A stretch of 64,000 bases of DNA from an uncultured Thiohalocapsa sp. (GCF_913063425.1 NZ_CAJXYK010000012.1:1-64000), one strand, 5' to 3'; shown: positions 1 to 7,259, counted from the first letter of the stretch. The notes: generated by a model not told the origin, from the sequence alone. Program-made: numbers and translations.

Positions 1-83
1 GCTTCGCCCATGTCTCGATGCCTCTTCTGTGTTGGGCGCTAGCTTAAACTTGTGTCCTGTTTTCGGGGTCCACTTTAAAGGAG

Positions 84-888
84 AACCTGATCCTGCGCCG
101 GGTGACACACCTGGATCAACTCGCCGACAAGCTGCACGAGCCGCGGGTGCGCCACATCATCGAGCCGATGCTGGCCGGCACCGCGCTGGGACACGTGCCC
201 CAAGACGACGTTCAATATCTGAATCGACCTGGGCCTGTGCCGGATGGCGCCGGGCGCGGGCCTGACCATCGCCAACCCGATCTATCGGGAGGTGCTGCCC
301 CGCGCGCTGACCTTCACCCCCGACGCATCGATGCCACGGATCAGCCCCACCTGGCTCGACGCCGACGGCAGCCTGAACCCGGATCGCCTGCTCGAAGCCT
401 TCATCGACTTCTGGCGCCAGCACGGCGAGCCCCTGCTCGGCAGCGCCCCCTACCACGAGATCGCCCCGCACCTGGTGCTGATGGCCTTCCTGCAGCGGGT
501 GGTCAATGGCAATGGGATGATCGAGCGCGAATACGCCATCGGCCGCGGGCGCATGGACCTGTGCCTGCGCTATGGGGCGCTGACCCTGGGGCTGGCGCTC
601 AAGGTCTGGCGCGAGGGCGCCGCCGACCCGCTGGCCGAGGGCCTCGCGCAGCTCGACGGCTATCTGGCCGGACTCGGGCTCGACTCGGGCTGGCTGGTGA
701 TCTTCGACCGCCGCATGGGCATTCCCCCGCTGGCTGAGCGGCTCAGTGAGGAGGAGCAGGTCAGCCCCGGTGGGCGACGTACTCGGGTGGTGCGGCTCCA
801 GGGAGATATCGATTTATTGGGCATCCTGCCCAAAAATCGGACGGAGCGTGCCGCCGCCCGTCAATCGATGATCATCTCCAGCCGGTAA
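84..888 (+). pseudogene. AAA-ATPase-like / PD-(D/E)XK protein, C-terminal remnant with frameshift
   Basis: This looks like the 3' half of a gene for the AAA-ATPase-like family that carries a C-terminal PD-(D/E)XK nuclease-like domain (DUF1703-type architecture), common in multicopy form in Chromatiales. The first piece (from about 84) reads LDQLADKLHEPRVRHIIEPM and then QDDVQYL. One extra base near 222 shifts the frame, and the second piece continues DLGLCRMAPGAGLTIANPIYREVLP to the stop at 888, so the two pieces are one former gene. REYAIGRGRMDLCLRY fits the nuclease-like core. The N-terminal ATPase half is absent. The last residues run into a repeated shard (see 861-985). The family call is from memory of the motif, not from a search. 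Confidence 0.6.
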
Positions 889-1278
889 TTGGCGATCGCG
901 TCGCGGCGCGCGGCGCTGCGCATGAGATAGACGCGCAGCTTGTAGTCGCCGCTCGCGGGCAGCACGCCCTCGAACTGGCAAGCCACCTCCCGCCAGCAGG
1001 TACGCCAGCAGCCGGCTGAGGTGGGCGGTCAGCCCCCGGGCTGTCTCGGCAGCGTCCCCGTCCATCGCCAGTGCCGCAATCCCGGCGACGTGCCGCTCTA
1101 TCCCTGCGAGCAGGACGCCGACGCCCAGGAAGACGGCGCCGACAGCCAGGTGGATGCCGAGGTATTCATTCGTCTGCGGGGCCCGACCCGCAATGAATAA
1201 GCTGCGGACGACGAGCACGCCCGCGGCAATGGACAGTAGCGCCGCGCAGAGATAGACGAGCCTGAAGACGACAATCAT
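814..1278 (-). CDS. truncated small membrane protein joined to shard sequence
   Basis: The first 90 or so residues (MIVVFRLVYLCAALLSIAAG..., then EYLGIHLAVGAVFLGVGVLL) form two clear hydrophobic segments and look like a real small integral membrane protein. Beyond about residue 93 the frame runs out of phase through the PliG-like shard at 861-985, giving an Arg/Ala-rich tail that is not protein-like. The 3' end of the original gene was therefore probably lost when the shard was joined. I do not recognise a named family. Expression is uncertain, since no clear ribosome binding site is seen before the ATG at 1278. Confidence 0.4.
   Translation of the reverse strand: MIVVFRLVYLCAALLSIAAGVLVVRSLFIAGRAPQTNEYLGIHLAVGAVFLGVGVLLAGIERHVAGIAALAMDGDAAETARGLTAHLSRLLAYLLAGGGLPVRGRAARERRLQAARLSHAQRRAPRRDRQLPAGDDHRLTGGGTLRPIFGQDAQ
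861..985 (-). pseudogene. 3' shard of a PliG-like gene (copy 1)
   Basis: On the minus strand this reads FEGVLPASGDYKLRVYLMRS, then AARRDAIANYRLEMIID and a stop at 861. It is nearly identical to the C-terminal 40 residues of the intact gene at 3321-3725. No start or signal peptide is attached. Another copy of only the last 18 codons lies at 6239-6296. Confidence 0.75.
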
Positions 1279-1436
1279 GGTTTTTCCCGCCCCGATGCTT
1301 CAGCGTCGCGTCTGCTGGCGAACCGCCACGGGCGATCCCAAGCCCCCGCGACCGGCCCAACCCTGGCGCGTTGCGACTGACTCCCAACGCTGGGCGTTGG
1401 GGGCCAGAGGGTCAGGGTGCCAGGAACGGCAGGCGC

Positions 1437-1622
1437 TCAACGGCACTTGGGATGGCTGGGGACGTTATCGACGCCAACCACGCGGTCGTAGCTGGTCAAC
1501 TGGACGCACTGGTGGGTCTTGGCGTTGTAGTAGGTGCCGTAGATGGTGTCGCCCGCGGTCAGGGTATCGACGTTGGTGACGCCGCGCGCGCTCATCACGT
1601 CGATGGCCTTGGACAGATGGGT
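1437..1622 (-). pseudogene. 3' shard of the HPKC-tail gene (copy 1)
   Basis: The minus strand reads GVTNVDTLTAGDTIYGTYYN, then AKTHQCVQLTSYDRVVGVDN and VPSHPKCR, with a stop at 1437. Three related shards end at 2481, 4230 and 6614 with HPKCR, HPKCN and HPKCK. This is the C-terminal part of a small two-cysteine protein. I do not recognise the family. The 5' part is missing; the shard abuts a palindromic repeat at 1615-1652. Confidence 0.6.
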
Positions 1623-1642
1623 TTCGCTTGGCTCTACTCATT

Positions 1643-1879
1643 CTACGCCCTCGGCCCTTCTTCCTCGGCGCGGGACTCGCGCACGGCATCGAGGATATCG
1701 GCTGTCGTCGCGGCGGAGCGGATGCCCGGCACGTCGAACGGCGAGCCGGAGCGCGGGCGCTTCGCGGTCAGCGAGAACACGGCGCCGTCGCGGCGGCGGA
1801 TCTCAATCTCCTCGTCTTGGGCCAGCTCAAGAAGCTTTGCGAGGTTTTGCCTGGCCTCGGAGTAGGTAAATACCTGCAT
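1643..1879 (-). CDS. Phd/YefM-family antitoxin
   Basis: A 78-residue protein starting MQVFTYSEARQNLAKLLELA has the typical N-terminus of Phd/YefM 'prevent-host-death' antitoxins. EIEIRRRDGAVFSL forms the beta-strand part of the DNA-binding fold, and the acidic, flexible C-terminus would wrap the toxin. It lies 7 bases downstream of the PIN toxin gene at 1887-2282 in the same direction, so here the toxin is encoded first, the reverse of the usual order. Related antitoxins bind their own promoter; the palindrome at 2285-2296 is the obvious candidate site. A frame-broken copy of its C-terminal half lies at 9386-9573. Confidence 0.85.
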   Translation of the reverse strand: MQVFTYSEARQNLAKLLELAQDEEIEIRRRDGAVFSLTAKRPRSGSPFDVPGIRSAATTADILDAVRESRAEEEGPRA

Positions 1880-1886
1880 CTTCGTG

Positions 1887-2282
1887 TCACTCCTGCTCGA
1901 GCAGCGTAATCTTCAGCTCGGCGCCGACCTGCCGCATGCGCGCATCGAGGGTGAGCAGCGGATACGACAGGGCGCGGGCGCAGTGCAGAACATAGGCGTC
2001 GTAGGCATAGATGCCCCTGTCGGTTGCCAATTGCAGCGCCTGCGCAACGTCCACCGCCACCAGACGGACCGGCATCCGCCGGGTGACGGCCAGGGCAGCC
2101 ATCGCCTGCTCGCCGGTCAGGCGTCGGCGCTTGACCAGGGCCGACAGGGCATTGCCGATCTCGTAGGGCAGGATCTCCGGGGCGAAGACCTCGGCCCCGA
2201 CCGTCAGGTCGATGATGCGCTGCCGTTCGGGCTCGTCGAGCGCGACCGCCAGCAGGATGTTGGTGTCCGCGACAATTTTCAT
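1887..2282 (-). CDS. PIN-domain (VapC-like) toxin
   Basis: A 131-residue PIN-fold protein, presumably a Mg2+-dependent RNase toxin. The first acidic residue is in MKIVADTNILLAVAL, the second in PEILPYEIGNALSALV, and the later acidic pair in YAYDAYVLHCARALSYPLLT and LDARM. The ATG at 2282 is chosen because the PIN strand begins there; the longer open frame upstream is repeat sequence. No Shine-Dalgarno is visible, and the start lies 3 bases from a 12-bp palindrome, so the message could be nearly leaderless. It is paired with the Phd-type antitoxin immediately downstream. Confidence 0.85.
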   Translation of the reverse strand: MKIVADTNILLAVALDEPERQRIIDLTVGAEVFAPEILPYEIGNALSALVKRRRLTGEQAMAALAVTRRMPVRLVAVDVAQALQLATDRGIYAYDAYVLHCARALSYPLLTLDARMRQVGAELKITLLEQE

Positions 2283-2284
2283 TC

Positions 2285-2296
2285 GTACAATTGTAC
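2285..2296. promoter_or_regulatory. perfect 12-bp palindrome, candidate TA operator
   Basis: GTACAATTGTAC is a perfect inverted repeat ending 3 bases before the start codon of the PIN toxin gene at 2282. It is AT-rich in very GC-rich DNA. Autoregulation through such palindromes is usual for Phd-type systems. Its role here is inferred from position. Confidence 0.5.
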
Positions 2297-2423
2297 AAGT
2301 GATTTCGGGCAGATCAAGTGTCGCGCCGGCGTCGCGATCATGGCGCCACCCTCCCGTCGGCGACGCCAGGCCGCTGGCGTGGTGCCGGATGCGCGCCCAT
2401 GCCGGAGCGCGAGCCCCGCTGCG

Positions 2424-2452
2424 GGATGGGTTTCGCTTCGCTCTACCCATCC
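2424..2452. repeat. dispersed palindromic repeat GGATGGGT...ACCCATCC
   Basis: Eight-base arms flank a TTCGCTTCGCTC-type loop. The same element is at 3783-3811 and, inverted, at 6187-6215; a degenerate copy is at 1615-1652. It is a common intergenic repeat in proteobacterial genomes and generates spurious peptide strings when translated. Confidence 0.85.
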
Positions 2453-2480
2453 TACGGCCCTGCCGGTGCGGATAGCGGGC

Positions 2481-2610
2481 TCAGCGGCACTTCGGATGGC
2501 TGGGCACGTCGTCAACGCCGACCACGCGGTCGTTGCTGGTCAACTGGACGCACTGGTGGGTCTTGGCGTTTTAGTAGGTGCCGTAGATGGTATCGCCCGC
2601 GGTCAGGGTA
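2481..2610 (-). pseudogene. 3' shard of the HPKC-tail gene (copy 2, with nonsense codon)
   Basis: The minus strand reads QCVQLTSNDRVVGVDDVPSH then PKCR and stop, preceded by TAGDTIYGTY and then a TAA at the codon where copies 1 and 4 have a tyrosine. It is therefore both truncated and interrupted. Confidence 0.6.
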
Positions 2611-2683
2611 GAAACCGGAAATCGAGCTTGGCCCCTTTCCCGAGCTTGCCTGTCCGTATCCGAATGGATACACTCTGGACCTC

Positions 2684-2986
2684 GTGAATACTATCCTCAG
2701 AACTGCCGCCTTCGATACCTGACTGACCAAGCTCAAGGATCTCATCGGCAAGGCGCGCATTGTCGAACGTATTCGCTCCGCGGAACGGGGTCAGTTCGGC
2801 GATTGCAGGCCCGTCGGAGAGGGCGTATCTGAGATGCGGATTCATGCGGGACCGGGTTATCGACTGTATTTCACACGCACCGGGGATGTGGTCGACGTCC
2901 TGCTCTGCGGTGGCCCCAAGGGCGGCCAGGAGCGCGACATCGACAAGGCCAAGACCTACGCGAAGCAATTGAGACACAAGCAATGA
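2684..2986 (+). pseudogene. HI1419-type (RelE/HigB-like) toxin with in-frame TGA
   Basis: From a GTG at 2684 the frame reads VNTILRTAAFDT, then TGA at 2720, then LTKLKDLIGKARIVERIRSA and on to MRIHAGPGYRLYFTRTG and LLCGGPKGGQERDIDKAKTY, with the stop at 2986. This is the full length (100 codons) of the addiction-module killer family typified by HI1419, a RelE/ParE-fold mRNase. The family normally has Trp at the position of the TGA (F-D-x-W-L), so a single TGG to TGA change or a sequencing error explains it. The 3' end overlaps the antitoxin gene by 4 bases. If the stop is real the toxin is inactive unless internal initiation occurs. Confidence 0.75.
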
Positions 2987-3291
2987 GCCAAACCGACGAG
3001 CTGGCATTGGCCCCTTTCGACGCCAGCGACTACTTGGACAGCGACGAGACCATCGCCGAGTACCTGCGTGCGGCCCTTGAGAACCCAGACCCGGACGCCT
3101 TTCTCACCGCGGTTCGAGATGTAGCAAAGGCCCGCGGCATCTCGCGGGTGGCGGCCGAGGCGGGCCTCGGCCGCGAGAGCCTCTACAAGGCGCTCAAGCC
3201 CGGCGCCCACCCACGCTTCGACACCATGCGGCGGCTGCTCGGCGCCCTGGGGGTCAGGCTGGACATCGCCGGACCGCACCTGCATCCCTGA
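2983..3291 (+). CDS. HI1420-type addiction-module antidote (HigA-like, HTH)
   Basis: A 102-residue protein: DSDETIAEYLRAALENPDPD, then FLTAVRDVAKARGISRVAAE and AGLGRESLYKALKPGAHPRF. The C-terminal half is a helix-turn-helix of the HigA/HI1420 antidote family, in which the antidote follows its toxin gene. The ATG overlaps the toxin stop (ATGA at 2983-2986), implying translational coupling. It is intact although its partner has a premature stop, which is the combination expected when a TA pair decays without killing the host. Confidence 0.85.
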   Translation: MSQTDELALAPFDASDYLDSDETIAEYLRAALENPDPDAFLTAVRDVAKARGISRVAAEAGLGRESLYKALKPGAHPRFDTMRRLLGALGVRLDIAGPHLHP

Positions 3292-3320
3292 GCCGGTCGC
3301 GCGCTTCGCGCCGCCGCCCG

Positions 3321-3725
3321 TCAATCGATGATCATCTCCAGCCGATAGTTGGCGATCTCATCGCGGCGCGCGGCGCTGCGCATCAGATACACGCGGACCT
3401 TGTAGTCGCCGCTCGCCGGCAGCGGGCCCTCGAACTGGTTGCCGGAGCTGGCGCCGACGAACATCGCCTCGTTCTCCTTACCCGGCGCGATGATGTTGAA
3501 GTAGTTGGCGCCGTTGTCGGTGGACAGGCTGACGTTCATGGACTGGCCCTGCTTCGCGCCGAGCACGTAGTCGATGGTCATGTCGCCCTGGATGCGGCCC
3601 TCAATGGTGGCGCTGTTGGCACCCTTGTGGAACTGGACGCGCTCGGTGTGGATGTCGCCGGCCAGGGCGCCGCTGGAGCCCAGCAGGGCGGCGAACAGGG
3701 TGCGGGTGATTGGGGTCATGGTCAT
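3321..3725 (-). CDS. PliG-like periplasmic protein (possible lysozyme inhibitor)
   Basis: A 134-residue secreted protein: MTMTPITRTLFAALLGSSGA followed by LA and the mature start GDIHTERVQF, a good Sec signal peptide with cleavage near residue 22. The mature part has short beta strands (ATIEGRIQGDMTIDYVLGAK, ANYFNIIAPG, LPASGDYKVRVYLMRSAARR) typical of proteins annotated as inhibitors of g-type lysozyme or as short beta-sandwich periplasmic proteins. The later ATG at 3719 is an alternative start. It is the only complete copy in the window; 3' shards lie at 861-985 and 6239-6296. A shard of the HPKC-tail gene lies upstream at 4230-4270, as it does in the other two sets. The family name is a best match from memory. 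Confidence 0.65.
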   Translation of the reverse strand: MTMTPITRTLFAALLGSSGALAGDIHTERVQFHKGANSATIEGRIQGDMTIDYVLGAKQGQSMNVSLSTDNGANYFNIIAPGKENEAMFVGASSGNQFEGPLPASGDYKVRVYLMRSAARRDEIANYRLEMIID

Positions 3726-3782
3726 TTCGGGGTTGATGCGAAAGCTTGATCTGAATGCGAAGTGGAATGAAGGGCTTCGACA

Positions 3783-3811
3783 GATGGGTTTCGCTTCGCT
3801 CTCCCCATCCA
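3783..3811. repeat. dispersed palindromic repeat GGATGGGT-type (copy)
   Basis: Same element as 2424-2452 with one changed base (CTCCCCATCC). It lies about 60 bases upstream of the PliG-like gene's start codon. Confidence 0.75.
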
Positions 3812-3832
3812 CGGGCTACAGGGATCCGCACT

Positions 3833-4050
3833 CGTTCCCAAGCTCCGCTTGGGAACTCGGTGCGCCAAGCTCTGCTTGGCGTGGGTCTCAGCACGGGAAG
3901 CAGAGCTTCCAACGCCGGGTTCCCAAGCAGAGCTTGGGAACCAGAGGAACGACAGTGACGCTCCGGCGTGGGAACCCAGTCTTCACCGCTCCAGCGGTCC
4001 GACGCCTCGGGAAGCTCAAGCGTCCGCGCTTGCTCCCGCGCTGGCGAGAT
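3833..4050. repeat. cluster of CCCAAGCTCxGCTTGGG palindromes and an associated repeat
   Basis: TTCCCAAGCTCCGCTTGGGA at about 3835, a variant GCCAAGCTCTGCTTGGC at about 3868, and the inverted CCCAAGCAGAGCTTGGG at about 3922 form a palindrome cluster. The following stretch to about 4050 (GTGGGAACCC..., ACCGCTCCAGCGGTCCGACG) is repeated in diverged form at 9280-9365. The same palindromes recur at 6315-6450. Confidence 0.75.
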
Positions 4051-4089
4051 TGTGAAGGTATTCCTATTCCCGCCCGAAACCGCGATCGC

Positions 4090-4188
4090 CGTGTAGGCTG
4101 GGCCGACGAAGGAGGCCCAGCATTCAAGCGCTTACCTCAGGCATCGCGTTGGGCCTCCTGCCGTCAGCCCGACCTACGGCCAATTCCT
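4090..4188. repeat. dispersed repeat with GTAGGCTGGGCC / GGGCCTCCTGCCGTCAGCCC ends
   Basis: The arms GTAGGCTGGGC and GCCCGACCTAC are imperfectly complementary, and inner segments GGAGGCCCA and TGGGCCTCC pair. It is a folded intergenic repeat with no coding content that I can support. Confidence 0.5.
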
Positions 4189-4229
4189 GCACGGTCTCTG
4201 GCGCGTAGGAGCAAGCGACAAAGAGTCGG

Positions 4230-4270
4230 TCAATTGCACTTCGGATGCGAGGGGAAGTTGTCGACTTCCG
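4230..4270 (-). pseudogene. 3' shard of the HPKC-tail gene (copy 3)
   Basis: Only the last codons remain: EVDNFPSHPKCN and the stop at 4230. It matches the C-termini of the shards ending at 1437, 2481 and 6614. Confidence 0.5.
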
Positions 4271-4294
4271 TCCTCGGCGGCGCGGCAGCCCTTT

Positions 4295-4432
4295 TTATAG
4301 GACTCGCCGTGCTGGTTCTGGTCGTAGCGGCCCCGGGGAACAGTCGTTGTAGCCGCGCTGGCGCCGCACCAGGAGGCCGAGGAGTCCCGGGATCAGAAGC
4401 AACCCGGTCGCGGGGACGGGGACGGGTGGAAA
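4295..4432 (-). pseudogene. orphan PEP-CTERM-like sorting tail
   Basis: On the minus strand the frame reads PVPVPATGLLLIPGLLGLLV then RRQRGYNDC, with a stop at 4295. A VP-x-P motif, then a hydrophobic helix, then an Arg-rich end is the layout of PEP-CTERM/exosortase sorting signals. No protein body precedes it: upstream (higher coordinates) is the GGGGTCAGACCC repeat and the IS4 transposase gene, which probably displaced the rest of the gene. No exosortase is seen in the window. Confidence 0.55.
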
Positions 4433-4434
4433 AA

Positions 4435-4446
4435 GGGGTCAGACCC
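4435..4446. repeat. GGGGTCAGACCC dispersed repeat
   Basis: GGGTC-A-GACCC is a near-perfect palindrome, followed by GAATGGCACTAAGATAAG. This string is widespread next to mobile genes and may mark the left flank of the IS4-family insertion. Confidence 0.5.
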
Positions 4447-4554
4447 GAATGGCACTAAGATAAGCGCAAGCGCTTGAAAACGCTTGGGGTAGGCTGGCCA
4501 AGATGGTACGGTGAAATCGCCAAACAACACCAACCATCTCAGGCGCCAGCCTTC

Positions 4555-5754
4555 ATGCATGCTACCCATCGTCCGGCCTTGGAGCAACAGAAACAGATTC
4601 AGCGCCGCACCGACGAGACCGACTCATACGCTTTCTTCAACGTGTTGACCAGTGCCCGCCTGTTCGATGCAGTAGAAGAACTGCTGCCGGAGCATCGCGA
4701 ACGGTTGTTCCCGCCGACGGAGACCTTGTCGATGTTTCTGGCGCAGGTACTTTCGGCTGACGGCAGCTGTCAACAGGCGGTCGATGCGGCCGTGATCAAG
4801 CGTATCTTCGGCGGTTTGCCCCGCTGTGCTGCGAGCACGAGTGCATACTGCCAGGCGCGCGGACGCTTGCCGACGGAGATGATCTCGGAGTTGGCACGGC
4901 AGGTCGGCAGCATGATCGGCGCGGGTGCACCGCGCTGGTGGCATTCCTGGAATCGCCCGGTGCGCTTGGTCGATGGCGCGACCGCGACCATGGCGGACAC
5001 GGCGGAGAACCAAGCCGTCTATCCACAGCCGAGCAGCCAGAAGCCCGGCTTAGGCTTCCCGATCTGCCGCATGGTGACACTGATTTGCCTGGGCAGCGGC
5101 GCACTGCTCGCTGCGGCCATCGGCCCGTGTGAAGGCAAGGGCAGCGATGAGCAAACCCTGTTGCGCAGCCTCCTCGATGCGCTTGAGGTGGACGATATCC
5201 TGCTCGGCGATGCCTTCTACCCGACCTATTTCCTGCTGTGCGAACTGGTGCAACGCCGCGTCGATGGGGTGTTCCAGCAGTACGGTGCGCGCAAACGCAG
5301 CACCGACTTCAAAACCGGAGAGCGTCTCGGCGCGCGCGATCATCTGGTGGTGTTGGAGAAACCGTCGAGGCGCCCGGAATGGATGACACCCCAGGAGTAT
5401 GCCCAAGCCCCGGCAACGCTGAAGGTGCGCGAGTTCGCCGCCGGCGGAAAGATCATGGTCACCACCTTCCTGGATGCCAAAGCGGCCCCGAAGAAAAAGC
5501 TGAAGGTGTTGCATCAGCGCCGCTGGAACGTGGAATTGGATCTGCGCAACATCAAGACCACGGGTGCGGGGCGGGGCGTGCAGAAACGGCTGATCAACGA
5601 CCTGCTGCGGATGGGACTGGATCGGATGGAGCATCAGGACTCGCCCGAAGGACCGCCGTTTCGCACCCAGACCCATCGCCTGGGCGCGCGGGTGCCGAGC
5701 CTGGACAACGTGGCCGAGGTGCTGGCCACCAGTGAGGCGGAGGACTGGCGCTGA
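4555..5754 (+). mobile_element. IS4-family transposase fused in frame to an antitoxin C-terminus
   Basis: The first 335 or so residues are an IS4-family DDE transposase: N-terminal part SYAFFNVLTSARLFDAVEEL, the first Asp in RLVDGATATMAD, the second in DILLGDAFYPTYF, and the C-terminal R-x3-E-x6-K signature in QRRWNVELDLRNIKTT. Directly after IKTT (about 5565) the sequence changes to RGVQKRLINDLLRMGLDRME and then FRTQTHRLGARVPSLDNVAE to the stop at 5754. This is the C-terminal part of a VapB-like antitoxin and overlaps the PIN gene by one base. So the transposase lost its last 70 or so residues and the antitoxin lost its N-terminal DNA-binding part. ATG 4555 is preferred; an in-frame ATG at 4474 exists. 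Confidence 0.8.
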
Positions 5755-6179
5755 TGCTGGTCGACGCCAATCTGCTGTTGTACGCGTCGCTGAAGGATTT
5801 CCCCCAGCATGAGGCAGCGCGGGACTGGCTCGATACCCAGTTGAACGGGCCGCGGCGCGTGGGCCTGCCCCGGCCGGCTCTGCTGGCCTTCATGCGCATC
5901 ACGACGAATGCCCGTCTGTTCACGTCCCCGTTGAGCACGGAGGCGGCCTGGGGGCAGGTCCGCCGCTGGCTCGCCTGCCGCAGTGTCTGGATTCCGGCTC
6001 CCGCGGAGCGCCACGCGGAGATCCTGGGCAACCTGCTGGTCGCCTCCAGGGCGACGGGCAACCTTGTGCCGGACGCGCACCTGGCCGCGCTCGCCATGGA
6101 GCATGGCCTCTCGCTCTACAGCTCCGACAGGGACTTCGCGGCATTCACCGGACTGTCTTGGTGCGATCCGCTCGCTTGA
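5754..6179 (+). CDS. PIN-domain (VapC-like) toxin
   Basis: A 141-residue PIN protein beginning MLVDANLLLYASLKDFPQHE. Acidic residues D4, E17 and the later pair in VPDAHLAALAMEHGLSLYSS and DRDFAAF fit the Mg2+-binding site of VapC RNases. The length and C-terminal DRDFxxFxGL are typical of the subfamily. The ATG overlaps the stop of the chimeric transposase-antitoxin frame (TGATG), so the toxin now depends on coupling to that frame or on its own weak site. Its cognate antitoxin survives only as the last 60 residues of the chimera, so its control may be lost or changed. Confidence 0.85.
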   Translation: MLVDANLLLYASLKDFPQHEAARDWLDTQLNGPRRVGLPRPALLAFMRITTNARLFTSPLSTEAAWGQVRRWLACRSVWIPAPAERHAEILGNLLVASRATGNLVPDAHLAALAMEHGLSLYSSDRDFAAFTGLSWCDPLA

Positions 6180-6186
6180 ATGCGCA

Positions 6187-6215
6187 GGATGGGTAGAGCG
6201 AAGCGAAACCCATCC
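6187..6215. repeat. dispersed palindromic repeat GGATGGGT-type (inverted copy)
   Basis: GGATGGGTAGAGCGAAGCGA followed by AACCCATCC. Same element as 2424-2452 in the opposite orientation, just after the PIN gene. Confidence 0.85.
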
Positions 6216-6238
6216 CACAGCCGCCACGCCGCCGTCCG

Positions 6239-6296
6239 TCAATCGATGATCATCGCCAGCCGGTCATTGGCGATCTCGTCGCGGCGCGCGGCGCTT
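6239..6296 (-). pseudogene. 3' shard of a PliG-like gene (copy 3)
   Basis: The minus strand reads RRAARRDEIANDRLAMIID and stop at 6239, matching the end of the intact gene at 3321. The match breaks at about 6296. Confidence 0.6.
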
Positions 6297-6314
6297 CTCC
6301 TTCTCCTTCTCCTT

Positions 6315-6450
6315 GTTCCCAAGCTCCGCTTGGGAACACGATGTGTGAAGCTCTGCTTCACGTGAGACGCTCACCACGGGAGCTTCGCGAGCCAACAGCC
6401 CTCGGGAAGCAGAGCTTTCCGAGCCTGGCTCCCAAGCGGAGCTTGGGAGC
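6315..6450. repeat. CCCAAGCTCCGCTTGGG palindrome cluster (second)
   Basis: TTCCCAAGCTCCGCTTGGGA at about 6316, GAAGCTCTGCTTC at about 6349 and CCCAAGCGGAGCTTGGG at about 6431 repeat the set seen at 3833-3945. Confidence 0.75.
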
Positions 6451-6613
6451 CGGAAAGCCGAGCTTTCCTCGCTCCGACACTCCTGCGTCGCGTCGGGTGC
6501 CGAACGGCCGCGGCCGAGCCGAAGCCCCTCGACCAACACCAAGCTGGAGCGTTGCAGCCGGCTCCAACGCCGGGCGTCGGAGCCAGAGGCCCTCGGTGCC
6601 GGGAGACGCCCGG

Positions 6614-6790
6614 TCATTTGCACTTCGGATGGGTGCGGATGTCGACGGCGCTGTCCACGCGGTCCTTGGCGTTGGCCAGCTGGGCGCATTGATGGGTCTC
6701 GGCGTTGTAATAGATGCCGTACAACGTATCCCCCGTGGTGAGGGTATCGACGTTGGTGAAGCCGCGCGCGGCTCGATGCCGCGCCGACGG
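6614..6790 (-). pseudogene. 3' shard of the HPKC-tail gene (copy 4)
   Basis: The minus strand reads RGFTNVDTLTTGDTLYGIYY, then NAETHQCAQLANAKDRVDSA and VDIRTHPKCK with a stop at 6614. It is the best preserved of the four shards but its 5' side is unrelated sequence. As in the first set, a PliG-like shard (6239) lies just downstream. Confidence 0.6.
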
Positions 6791-7167
6791 CTTCGCGGAG
6801 GTCGGCATGGCACCGAGCCGCGTGCCATCGCCCCAGAGCCCAAGATCGCCGTAGCCAGCCTCGCGAATCGCGCCTGGCCCGTTATTGCTCGGACGCATTC
6901 CATCAAAAAGGGATCTGACCTGAGGCATGCAGGCTCGTCTGCCCAGTGAACCGCCGCCCGATGTCCGTCAGCGTCTGTCACCGCTTTCTCTCTTGTCCCC
7001 GTTTTCTCTCTGGTCGGAAATACCTCACAGAGCGTTCGTCGGTTTGAAAACAAAGAGCGGCGCTCGGCGATCAGATCATCAACCATGTGCGGTGGCTTCT
7101 GCCCGCAGTACCGCGAATCGACCAACCCTTCCGATGCTGAGACCAGCGGCTTGGCGCTGCGCTCGGC

Positions 7168-7248
7168 AAGCTGTGGCGAGGCCACCAGCAGCCACGGCTC
7201 CTTCGCGTTGCGGGCGACTTTGCTGGCCTGGTTCGAGCGCGCGCGCCG
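7168..7248 (-). pseudogene. IS4-type transposase scrap
   Basis: ARSNQASKVARNAKEPWLLV resembles the R-K-A-x-R-x-A-x-E-P-W-L-L-V segment that precedes the C-terminal catalytic region of one IS4 transposase group. It directly follows the broken end of the response regulator and suggests the insertion that truncated it. Confidence 0.4.
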
Positions 7249-7259
7249 GCCGGCGGCGG

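Noticed and set aside
2424-2452. Short peptides such as WVERSETHP across several small frames
   Set aside because: They are translations of the palindromic GGATGGGT repeat, not conserved proteins.
6358-7167. Extension of the response regulator frame beyond its HTH
   Set aside because: The sequence past about residue 257 consists of repeats and shard DNA and is not protein-like; the long frame is chance.
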